64,000 nt of DNA from JACKHA01 sp041401985 (GTDB lineage Bacteria; Planctomycetota; Phycisphaerae; Phycisphaerales; UBA1924). The stretch covers positions 134,833 through 198,832 of the forward strand of contig JAWKTE010000007.1 of assembly GCA_041401985.1 (NCBI GenBank), given 5' to 3'. Positions 32,500-41,683 of the stretch are shown one piece after another (position 1 is the first letter of the stretch; each line of letters begins with the position of its first letter). The translations under genes were made by a program, and so were the position numbers. The notes below the pieces were generated by a model. That model was not told the DNA's origin, ran no database searches, and was given only the letters and a program-made list of their open reading frames with translations.

Positions 32500-33867
32500 T
32501 CACCAGGCGGGCAGGGCGTACCCCTCGCGCCGGTCGCGTTCGAGCCACGCGTTGGCCGCGTCGTCGCCCCGGAACCGCCACGCCGCGGCGTCCCAGTGCA
32601 GCGTGCGCCGGTGCTCGTAGGCCAGGTTCATCAGGTGGCACAGCGCGGCCGACCTGGCCCCGATCTCCACGTCGCAGATGCACCGCTCGCGGCTGCGCAT
32701 GCAGTCGACCCAGTCCTGGATGTGGCTGGCCTTCCGCGGCAGACGCTCGTCCTCGCCCAGTTCCGCGTCGAGGATGTTCCCCGGCACGCTGGCGATCCGA
32801 CCGCGGTCCACGGCGATGATCCCCTCGGTGCCGACGAACGTGGTTCCGCTCGGCCCGCCGTGGATGATCCGCACGCCGTCGGGCGTGACCAGCGTCGCGC
32901 CCCGCATCGGCAACTGCCCGCCGATGCCCGCGCGATCGCCCATCTCGGGCGGCTCGACCCGCGCCGGCCCGGACGCATCCAGCCCAAGCCCCCACTGGGC
33001 GATGTCGAAGTGATGGGCCCCCATGTCGGCCAGGTACCCGCCGCAGTACTCCTTGTAGTTCCGCCACGTCGGGTAGTGGTTGTGCACGCCGCGCGGCGAG
33101 AGTTCCGCGTTGTACTCCCGCCACGGCGCCGGCCCCAGCCACCGGTCCCACTCCAGGCCCGGCTCGGGCGCCTCGCCCGCCAGGTCGCACGCCACCGGCG
33201 GATCGGCCACGCCCACGTGCACGCTGAGCACCTTGCCGATCTTGCCGGCCCGCACCAGTTCGCACGCGCGGACGAACCTGTGGTCGTACTCGGTCCGCTG
33301 CTGGCTGCCGGTCTGGAACACCACGCCGTGCTTCCGCACCGCCTCGATCATGGCGCGGCACTCGTGAAGGCACTGGGTCAGCGGCTTCTCGCAGTAGATG
33401 TCCTTGCCCGCGGCCGCGGCGTCGAGAACCTGGTCGGCGTGCCAGTGGTCGGGCGTGCAGATGACCACGGCGTCCACGCCAGGCATCGCGATCAGTTCGC
33501 GGTGGTCCACGAACTCGGCGATCCCGGCGTCGGCCAGCGCCCCGCCGGCGTCGAGGGCGCGCCGACGCATCCGCTCGACGATGCGATTGCCGGCCTCCGT
33601 CCGCCGCGTGGCGTCCACGTCGCACACGCCGCGGATCTGGAGGTCGGGGTGGTCGGCCAGGGGTCCGAGCATCTCGAACATGCGTTTGCCGCAGCCGATG
33701 AGGGCGATGCCGATGCGGGAGTTTGGGGGGACTGGCCGCGGGCCGGGTTGGGTGCGCGGGCGGGCGTGCCCGGCGACGAGTGGGAAGGCGGCAGGTGTCA
33801 TGAGGCCTAGCCCGGCCAGCCCTGCGGTTGCGCCGAGGAACGATCGACGGTCGAACGACTTCGCCAT
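32500..33867 (-). CDS. Gfo/Idh/MocA-family oxidoreductase, Tat-exported
   Basis: A 455-residue protein. The N-terminus carries a twin-arginine signal (FDRRSFLGATAGLAGLGLMT). The NAD(P)-binding fold starts IGIALIGCGKRM and includes the family motif IYCEKPL with the catalytic Lys. The C-terminal domain holds GGYLADMGAHHFDIAQWGLG. These enzymes oxidise or reduce sugars and related alcohols; exported members are abundant in planctomycetes and linked to polysaccharide breakdown. The substrate is unknown. GGAGG lies 6 nt before the ATG at 33867. It is divergent from the PIN-domain gene, sharing a 76-nt promoter region. Confidence 0.9.
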   Translation of the reverse strand: MAKSFDRRSFLGATAGLAGLGLMTPAAFPLVAGHARPRTQPGPRPVPPNSRIGIALIGCGKRMFEMLGPLADHPDLQIRGVCDVDATRRTEAGNRIVERMRRRALDAGGALADAGIAEFVDHRELIAMPGVDAVVICTPDHWHADQVLDAAAAGKDIYCEKPLTQCLHECRAMIEAVRKHGVVFQTGSQQRTEYDHRFVRACELVRAGKIGKVLSVHVGVADPPVACDLAGEAPEPGLEWDRWLGPAPWREYNAELSPRGVHNHYPTWRNYKEYCGGYLADMGAHHFDIAQWGLGLDASGPARVEPPEMGDRAGIGGQLPMRGATLVTPDGVRIIHGGPSGTTFVGTEGIIAVDRGRIASVPGNILDAELGEDERLPRKASHIQDWVDCMRSRERCICDVEIGARSAALCHLMNLAYEHRRTLHWDAAAWRFRGDDAANAWLERDRREGYALPAW

Positions 33868-33943
33868 GACGTGCCTCCACCGCAACTGCGCATCAACTCC
33901 GTTCGGACCACGAACGCATAGACTAGCAGATCGGGAGGCCGTG

Positions 33944-34420
33944 ATGCTCCGGGTGTACGTCGAGACGACCGTGTGGAGTTTCGCATTCGCGGACGATTCG
34001 CCGGACTTCCGGGCGGCGACGCTCGCGTTCCTGGACCGGTGCCGCCGCGGCGAACTCGAGGCATGGGTGTCGTCATCTGTGCTCATCGAACTCGGCAACG
34101 CCGAGGAGCCGCTCGCCTCAAGGCTCAAAGGTCTGATCGGCGATGTGGCGGCCCGCTTGCTGCCCGAAATGGAGGCCGTCACCGCCCTCGCAGAGTCATT
34201 CGTCGCGCTCCGGGCGGTCCCTCCCAGCAAGCCGATCGATGCCCGGCATGTGGCGGCTGCGTATGTGGGTGGCCTCGACGTGCTCGTGTCATGGAACTTC
34301 AAGCACATCGCCAGCCTGCGCCGGATTGAGCGGTTCGCCGCCATCGCGGCACTCAGCGGCTACCACACGCCGCTCCGGATCATCACACCTCTGGAGGCTC
34401 TGTCCGATGGCAACGAGTGA
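33944..34420 (+). CDS. PIN-domain protein (VapC-like), module 1
   Basis: A 158-residue protein. PIN-type acidic positions are visible: Glu in RVYVETTVWSF at the start, Glu in VLIELGNA, Asp in KPIDARHVAAAYVGG and the segment VLVSWNFKHIASLRRI. PIN domains are metal-dependent RNases, often toxins of VapBC modules. The first acidic residue is Glu instead of the usual Asp, as in the related subfamily shared with the gene at 36817. GGGAGG lies 5 nt before the ATG, and TAGACT (33919-33924) is a possible -10 box. The stop overlaps the next gene by 14 nt, so the two are coupled. A toxin role is inference. Confidence 0.8.
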   Translation: MLRVYVETTVWSFAFADDSPDFRAATLAFLDRCRRGELEAWVSSSVLIELGNAEEPLASRLKGLIGDVAARLLPEMEAVTALAESFVALRAVPPSKPIDARHVAAAYVGGLDVLVSWNFKHIASLRRIERFAAIAALSGYHTPLRIITPLEALSDGNE

Positions 34421-34610
34421 ATCCAATCCGATCGAGCCGCCGGTGAGCGAGGCTCTCAAGCGGGTCTGGCGATGGCGGGAGGAGGCGGAACAGGCGCGTC
34501 CGATGACTTCGGCGCAGCTGGAGGCCCTGCGGCGCGAGTTCGGGCTGGAGCCCGCGAGCCTGCCGGAGGGCCACCGGACTCGGTCGGAGCCAGCCAATAA
34601 GTCGGCGTGA
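34407..34610 (+). CDS. 67-residue partner of PIN module 1, candidate antitoxin
   Basis: A 67-residue, mostly helical, charged protein (SEALKRVWRWREEAEQ, QLEALRREFGLEP). Its ATG overlaps the end of the PIN gene by 14 nt, so translation is probably coupled. No DNA-binding fold is obvious. It has the same length as the partner in module 2, and the position (toxin first, small protein second) is the same in both. Antitoxin function is inferred from context only. Confidence 0.65.
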   Translation: MATSESNPIEPPVSEALKRVWRWREEAEQARPMTSAQLEALRREFGLEPASLPEGHRTRSEPANKSA

Positions 34611-34684
34611 ATCGACGCCTCGGCGACTGTCGGGCTGCGGCTCGTTCCGATCTACGATCCGTGCAATCGCGGAGCCGAACGCCA

Positions 34685-36802
<2,118 letters not shown>

Positions 36803-36805
36803 CGA

Positions 36806-36811
36806 TACACT
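36806..36811 (+). promoter_or_regulatory. -10-like box TACACT before PIN module 2
   Basis: TACACT ends 5 nt before the ATG at 36817, without a Shine-Dalgarno sequence. This fits a leaderless start immediately after glnS. Confidence 0.4.
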
Positions 36812-36816
36812 TGCCC

Positions 36817-37284
36817 ATGGCGCGGGTGTACCTGGAGACCAGTTTCGTTTCGGCGTGTGTCACCAAGCGTGACGACACGAGCAGCCGGTACCGCAAACGA
36901 TCCAGCGTCGAGTGGTGGCAGCAGCAGGCATCGAAGCACGAGTTGTTCATCTCGCCCGAGGTGCTCCGTGAACTCGCGGACCCGCGTCACCTTTCGGCGG
37001 CGGAAGCCGCGTCGTTCGTTGAGCACGTGCCCGTTCTCCCGTTGGACCCGCCGGTCGTCGGCTTCGCGGAGGCGCTGGTGCGGCACAAGGTGATGCCCGG
37101 CCCCGCCGTCGGCGACGCGCTGCACGTCGCAGTGTGTTGCGTGTGGGCGGCGGAATACCTGCTCACGTGGAACGTGCGGCACCTGGCCAATCCCAACAAG
37201 ATCACGCACCTCCGCGCAGTCTGCCTGCGGGCAGGGCTGGTTCCGCCCACGATCGTTACGCCCGACTTGCTCTGGGAGACCTGA
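36817..37284 (+). CDS. PIN-domain protein (VapC-like), module 2
   Basis: A 155-residue protein of the same PIN subfamily as the gene at 33944: it begins MARVYLETSFVSACV, with Glu in LRELADP and then VGDALHVAVCCVWAAEYLLT followed by WNVRHLAN. The matching positions (VETT/LETS, IEL/REL, DARHVA/DALHVA, SWNFKHIA/TWNVRHLA) show homology between the two modules, though they are well diverged. It is expected to be a metal-dependent RNase, possibly a toxin. It starts 14 nt after glnS and is followed 1 nt later by a 67-codon gene. Confidence 0.8.
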   Translation: MARVYLETSFVSACVTKRDDTSSRYRKRSSVEWWQQQASKHELFISPEVLRELADPRHLSAAEAASFVEHVPVLPLDPPVVGFAEALVRHKVMPGPAVGDALHVAVCCVWAAEYLLTWNVRHLANPNKITHLRAVCLRAGLVPPTIVTPDLLWET

Positions 37285-37285
37285 G

Positions 37286-37489
37286 ATGTCCAGCCAGCCC
37301 GGCCCCGATGGTCCCAGTTTCGAATCCGATCCCATGCTCGACGAGATCCACGCCATCAAGAACGACATCTCTGCGCAGCACGGACACGACGTCCGGCGCC
37401 TCGCCGAGAGCCTGCGCGAGATCGAGCGGCGATGCGCCGATCGGATCGTCCGTCCGCAGCCCCCCGCCCCCCGCACCGCCACGGGCTGA
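37286..37489 (+). CDS. 67-residue partner of PIN module 2, candidate antitoxin
   Basis: A 67-residue protein starting 1 nt after the PIN stop. The core DPMLDEIHAIKNDISAQHGH followed by RRLAESLREIERR is predicted helical and ends with a Pro-rich tail. Small proteins of this pattern (E-[IV]-x-A-I-[KR] ... RR-x-A/I ... R-x-A-D-R) often follow PIN genes in planctomycetes and cyanobacteria, as I recall. It is a candidate antitoxin by position. The ends of this gene and of the convergent membrane-protein gene abut at 37489/37490. Confidence 0.7.
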   Translation: MSSQPGPDGPSFESDPMLDEIHAIKNDISAQHGHDVRRLAESLREIERRCADRIVRPQPPAPRTATG

Positions 37490-37801
37490 CTACACCACCA
37501 CCCACGCCACCCCGCCCAGCACCACCAGCGCCTTGCCCCACCACGGCGTGTCGCCCACCAGCGCGAGCCATTCCGACAACGCCCAGAACTCACGCTCGCT
37601 CCCGCCGCCGGCGTCCAGCCACGCCGACAGCACCACGACCAGGGCGGCGACCGAAACAACCGAAGCGGTCACCGCGTATCCCCACCACGCCCACGCCATG
37701 CCGCCCGGCTCGAACGCCGCCCAGAACCCGACGAGCAGCGCAACCGCCGCAAGCACGAACCCCCACCCGGCCCGCCACGAGATGTTGGATAGATCGAGCA
37801 T
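37490..37801 (-). CDS. Small membrane protein, function unknown
   Basis: A 103-residue protein with three hydrophobic segments (WGFVLAAVALLVGFWAAF, AVTASVVSVAALVVVLSAWL and WWGKALVVLGGVAWVVV). GAGAGGA lies 9 nt before the ATG at 37801. It is divergent from the hydrolase gene. No family is recognised. Confidence 0.6.
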   Translation of the reverse strand: MLDLSNISWRAGWGFVLAAVALLVGFWAAFEPGGMAWAWWGYAVTASVVSVAALVVVLSAWLDAGGGSEREFWALSEWLALVGDTPWWGKALVVLGGVAWVVV

Positions 37802-38045
37802 GGCGTTGGTCCTCTCCCGGTCGCGGGGTCACGCGCGGCGTCGTGATGGGCGTGCCCGTGGGCGCCGCTTCGGGCGCCGCCGCGGGCTTGTTGCCGTTTG
37901 CCGATCGGCCGTTTCGCCACGAATCCATCATGGGACACAGGGACGGACAGGACGAGTCCTTCTGCCCGCCATCGCGGCGATCCTTCTCGTCCTGCCCCTC
38001 CCCTCCTGCATCATCCACGCCTCCACCGCCGCCGAAGGAGACCCC

Positions 38046-38798
38046 GTGGGCGTCCTCCGCCTCTCCATCGATCCGGGCAACGAGCGTCCCCCGCTGGCCT
38101 ATCTGGCCGCGACCGACCCCGACGACGCCTCGCGCCGCGTGATCTACGTCCACGGCACGCCCGGTTCCTCCGGCGCCTGGCGGGCCTTCCTCCGCCAACC
38201 CCCGCCCGGCACCGAGTCCATCGCCATCGACCGCCCCGGCTTCGGACGCTCCGGCCCGCGCGGCCCCGTCGTGTCGTTCGAGGAACAGGCCGCCGTGCTC
38301 AGACCCCTGCTCGACTCCCCGGATGGCGACCGCCCCATCCTCGTCGGCCATTCCCTCGGCGGGCCCATCATCGCCCGCGCCGCCGCGGACTACCCGGACC
38401 AGGTCGCCGGCCTCATCCTCGTCTCGGCCTCGCTCGACCCGCAGTTCGAGAACGTCGGGCTGATGCAGGGCCTGGCGTCCACGCCGCCGGTCCGCGGGGT
38501 GCTGCCGCGTGCGCTCCGCAACTCGCTGGTCGAACTGCTGGCCGGGCGCGAGCAGACCGAGGCGCTGGCGGAAGTGCTCCATCGCGTCCGCTGCCCGGTC
38601 ATCATCATCCACGGCACGCGCGACCGCCTCGTGCCCTACGCCAACGTCGAGTACATGCAGCGCACGCTCACCGGCGCTGCCAGCGTGGAGGTTGTCGCGC
38701 TCGACCGGGCCAACCACTTCCTGCCCTGGACGCACGAGCAGACGATCCGGGAGGCGATCGAGCGGCTCGACGCCATGGCCGACGCCCGGAACCGCTGA
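38046..38798 (+). CDS. Alpha/beta-fold hydrolase
   Basis: About 250 residues from GTG at 38046. The fold is clear: oxyanion segment VIYVHGTPGSSGAWRAF, nucleophile elbow GHSLGGP (Ser), acid strand IIIHGTRDRLVP (Asp) and catalytic His in RANHFLPW. The substrate is unknown. I chose GTG at 38046 because AAGGAG lies 5 nt upstream. However, the frame is open further upstream and encodes VLLPAIAAILLVLPLPSC, which looks like a lipoprotein signal with a Cys, so a longer secreted form starting at ATG 37800 cannot be excluded. That ATG overlaps the start codon of the divergent gene. Confidence 0.75.
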   Translation: MGVLRLSIDPGNERPPLAYLAATDPDDASRRVIYVHGTPGSSGAWRAFLRQPPPGTESIAIDRPGFGRSGPRGPVVSFEEQAAVLRPLLDSPDGDRPILVGHSLGGPIIARAAADYPDQVAGLILVSASLDPQFENVGLMQGLASTPPVRGVLPRALRNSLVELLAGREQTEALAEVLHRVRCPVIIIHGTRDRLVPYANVEYMQRTLTGAASVEVVALDRANHFLPWTHEQTIREAIERLDAMADARNR

Positions 38799-38907
38799 GG
38801 CGCGTCGCTCCGAGCGCAATTCCCGTCACGCCCGCGCCCACGCACGCGGTTATGCTCGTGCGTCCGCTCCGATCCACCGCGACGGGCGCACCAGGAGCCA
38901 CCATCCC

Positions 38908-39621
38908 GTGACACCCCGCCCCGGCCCGATGACGCCCGCCCGCCTCCCGCTCGCGGCCCTCTGCGCTCTCGCTCTTGCGCTGTCCGGCTGCTCGACCTCC
39001 ATCTGGCAGCGGGCGTATCGACCCAGCCCCCTCTCGGCCGATGCCCCGCTCGCCGGCACAGCCGAGACCGGTGCGTCGAGCGCCGCCGCAGATCCCTCCT
39101 ATCCCAGCAACCACCCCGTCGTCGTCCGCCAGGCTCCGTGGGAGCGCGTCGAGGCCGCCCTCGACGAACTCGAGGCCCGCGAGGTGGCGTCCGATGTCCA
39201 CACGTCGGAGTGGTCGCTCTCTGAAAAAGCCGCGGCCACGGACCAACTCCTCTCCGCCCTCCAACTCCAGGAATCCGCTGGCTCGGCCACCATCGTCGGC
39301 ATGTCCTCCTTCGCCACGACCGAGCCCATCCGCCCCGGGAGCGGCGAACTGGCCCGCCAGGCCCGCAGCGTGGGGGCCGACTACGCCATCTGGTCCAGCC
39401 GCTACCTGGGCCGCGGCACCCGTGTCGTCGACCGCCCGGTCACCGTCCACCGCCACGGGTGGGGGGAGTACTACGACCGGCACGACGGGCGTTGGCGCAG
39501 CCGCTACCACTCGACGGTCGACACCGCCTGGGTCCCGGTGGTCGTGGAGGCCGACCGGGTGGCCTACGTCGCGTTCTTCATCCGGAAGTCGCCTTTGGTG
39601 GACCACGGGGCGGATCGGTGA
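38908..39621 (+). CDS. Lipoprotein, function unknown
   Basis: A 237-residue protein starting at GTG 38908 (AGGAG 10 nt upstream); an ATG at 38929 lacks a ribosome site. The signal peptide LPLAALCALALALSGCS has a clear lipobox LSGC. The mature part contains WERVEAALDELEAREVASDV, then FATTEPIRPGSGELARQARS and VGADYAIWSSRYLGRGTRVV, and a YYDRHDGRWRSRYH segment. The region SVGADYAIWS is like proteins whose role is to report envelope components, but I recognise no named family. A terminator-like hairpin lies 100 nt downstream. Confidence 0.75.
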   Translation: MTPRPGPMTPARLPLAALCALALALSGCSTSIWQRAYRPSPLSADAPLAGTAETGASSAAADPSYPSNHPVVVRQAPWERVEAALDELEAREVASDVHTSEWSLSEKAAATDQLLSALQLQESAGSATIVGMSSFATTEPIRPGSGELARQARSVGADYAIWSSRYLGRGTRVVDRPVTVHRHGWGEYYDRHDGRWRSRYHSTVDTAWVPVVVEADRVAYVAFFIRKSPLVDHGADR

Positions 39622-39720
39622 CGGGGACCGGGATCGGGAACGCCAAACCCCAAGAAACCCCTAGGTCGATGGCGGCGTTTCCCCCCGAACCTCGGGACCA
39701 GAAATCCACTACAGATCGAC

Positions 39721-39746
39721 GGGGCGCTCCCGGTGCGCCCCTTCTG
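39721..39746 (+). terminator. Terminator-like hairpin after the lipoprotein gene
   Basis: Stem GGGGCGC / GCGCCCC with a 7-nt loop, followed by TTCTGT. The U-run is weak. Confidence 0.45.
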
Positions 39747-39805
39747 TCACCAACCCGCGGGGTCTGGTTGCCCACACCCCCCGGCGGATGCGATACTGGT
39801 TTCAG

Positions 39806-40909
39806 ATGGCGGCCAACACCGAGATCATCCGGGACACCCGCTCCGACGATCTGTCCGCGATCGTCGAGGAAGCCGCGGCGGCTCTGCGCGACGGGCGTCT
39901 CGTTGTGGTGCCGACCGAGACGGTGTATGGCCTCATGGCCTCGGCCCTCGCGCCCGATGCGCTGGCCCGCCTGTCCGAACTCTACCAGGGCGAGGGGCCG
40001 GTGATCGCCGCGTGGCACGCCTGGAGCACCGAGCAGGCGACCGAGGCGCTCGAGCCGCTCAACCGCGTCCATCGACGCTTGCTGCGCCGGGCCACGCCGG
40101 GGCCGGTCTCGTTCTGGATCCGCCTGACCCAGGCCCAGCAGGATCGGTGCGTCGAAGTTCTCGGCACCGTGCCGGGCGTGGGTACATCCGGCGATGAGGT
40201 GGTCGTTCGCGTGCCCGAGCACACGCTGGCCCGGCGGATCATCGAGCGCTCCGGCGTGCCGATCGTCGCCAACCGCCTCCGGGCGGTGGGCGCGGCCAAC
40301 GAGCACACGGCCGACGACGCCGCTGCCATTCCGGGCGTAGACCTGGTGATCGACGACGGGCCGACCCGGTACGACCAGCCGTCCACAACCGTCCGGCTCG
40401 ACGACCAGGGCGGGTTCGCGATCGAGCGACCCGGTGTGCTCGACGAGCGGTATCTCACCCGGGCCGCGCGGCACACCGTGCTGGTGGTCTGCACCGGCAA
40501 CACCTGCCGCAGCCCGATGGCCGAGGCGATCGTCCGCGACGAGGTGGCCAAGGCGGGCGGCGTGAACGTCCGCGTGATTTCCGCGGGCGCGGCCGCGGTC
40601 CCGGGCGGGCCCGCGACCCCGGAAGCGGTGCAGGCCATGAAGGCCCAGGGGCTGGACCTCTCGGCCCATCGGTCGCGCGAACTGACGCGCGAGATGATCG
40701 CCGAGGCCGACGTCATCCTGGCCATGACCCGCAACCACCTCGCGGCCATCAACGCCATCGACCCGACCGCCGCCCGCAAGGCGGCCACGCTGGATCCGGA
40801 GGGCGCCGACGTGCCGGACCCGATCGGCTCGCCGCTTTCCGTCTACACTGAGACGGCCGAGCGGATCCGAGCGCTGGCCCGGCGTCGGCTCCAGGAACTG
40901 CTGGGTTAG
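39806..40909 (+). CDS. Fusion of a TsaC/YrdC-type domain and a protein-arginine-phosphatase-type LMW-PTP
   Basis: A 367-residue protein. Residues 10-195 are a YrdC/Sua5/TsaC-like domain (DGRLVVVPTETVYGLMASAL, GVPIVANRLRAVGAANEHTA), the family that makes threonylcarbamoyl-AMP for tRNA t6A37. Residues 223-367 are a low-molecular-weight phosphatase with P-loop VVCTGNTCRSPMAEAI (Cys229) and the acid loop DPIGSPLSVY. Thr before the second Cys of the loop (GNTCRS) is the feature that gives Bacillus YwlE specificity for phosphoarginine rather than phosphotyrosine. In Bacillus, ywlC (Sua5), ywlE and ywlF (rpiB) are separate neighbours; here two are fused and rpiB follows. The start could also be ATG 39788. 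The YrdC part has an altered KRP-type N-terminal motif, so its activity is uncertain. Confidence 0.85.
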   Translation: MAANTEIIRDTRSDDLSAIVEEAAAALRDGRLVVVPTETVYGLMASALAPDALARLSELYQGEGPVIAAWHAWSTEQATEALEPLNRVHRRLLRRATPGPVSFWIRLTQAQQDRCVEVLGTVPGVGTSGDEVVVRVPEHTLARRIIERSGVPIVANRLRAVGAANEHTADDAAAIPGVDLVIDDGPTRYDQPSTTVRLDDQGGFAIERPGVLDERYLTRAARHTVLVVCTGNTCRSPMAEAIVRDEVAKAGGVNVRVISAGAAAVPGGPATPEAVQAMKAQGLDLSAHRSRELTREMIAEADVILAMTRNHLAAINAIDPTAARKAATLDPEGADVPDPIGSPLSVYTETAERIRALARRRLQELLG

Positions 40910-40950
40910 CGCGCCGCTTTCTTGCCCGCTTGCCACACCCGGAGACCCGC

Positions 40951-41415
40951 ATGCGGATCGCCATCGGGGCGGACCATCGTGGACACGCCAGCGCCAGGTC
41001 GCTGGCCGACCGCCTCACCGCCGAGGGGCACGAGGTGGCCGTCCTGGGCGACCTGGAGGGGGGCTCGTGCGACTACCCCGAGCGGGCGTTCGTGGTCGGC
41101 AAGGCGGTGGCGGCCAAGGAGGCCGACCTGGGCGTGCTGCTGTGCGGCACGGGGATCGGGATGTCGATCGCGGCCAACAAGGTGCCGGGCGTGCGGGCCG
41201 CGGTCGCCCACGACGAACTGACGGCCCAACTCTCCCGCGCCCACAACGACGCGAACATCCTGTGCCTGTCGGCCGACCTGCTCGGCCAGCGCCTGATCGA
41301 CCAGATCGTGGACGTGTGGATCGCGGCCGAGTTCGAGGGAGGCCGCCACGCCCGACGCGTGCGCAAGATCGAGGCGATCGAGAAAGGTGAGGATCCGGCG
41401 GGGGTCAGTGACTGA
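40951..41415 (+). CDS. rpiB: Ribose-5-phosphate isomerase B
   Basis: A 154-residue RpiB/LacAB-family protein: start MRIAIGADHRGHASA, the active-site loop GVLLCGTGIGMSIAANKVPG with the conserved Cys, and AHNDANILCLSA. It interconverts ribose-5-phosphate and ribulose-5-phosphate in the pentose phosphate pathway. GGAG lies 6 nt before the ATG. It follows the TsaC/phosphatase fusion by 41 nt, matching the ywlC-ywlE-ywlF order of Firmicutes. Confidence 0.93.
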   Translation: MRIAIGADHRGHASARSLADRLTAEGHEVAVLGDLEGGSCDYPERAFVVGKAVAAKEADLGVLLCGTGIGMSIAANKVPGVRAAVAHDELTAQLSRAHNDANILCLSADLLGQRLIDQIVDVWIAAEFEGGRHARRVRKIEAIEKGEDPAGVSD

Positions 41416-41683
41416 GTGGGGTAAGAGACGACCAGAGAGCGGGTTCGACCAGTCTCCCGAATCGGTACGGATCGTCCAGACGCCGGACCTGAGGCTCTGC
41501 GAAGGTCCGGGTCGTGCGTTTGATCGCGCCCGGTTGATTGGATCAAGTGTTGATCGACCCGGACCTTCGTCGCCCGCTTTGAAGAGGGGCCTCCTCAGGG
41601 CCGGCGTCCACGGACCCGCTTCGGGGAATGGGTCGGTGTGACCGGGCGGATAAGGTTCCGGGCGCGTCGCGCCGAACCTCCCC

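Noticed and set aside
37310..37335. TTCGAATCC resembling a tRNA T-loop
   Set aside because: No cloverleaf partner stems; it lies inside the 67-codon partner gene of PIN module 2.
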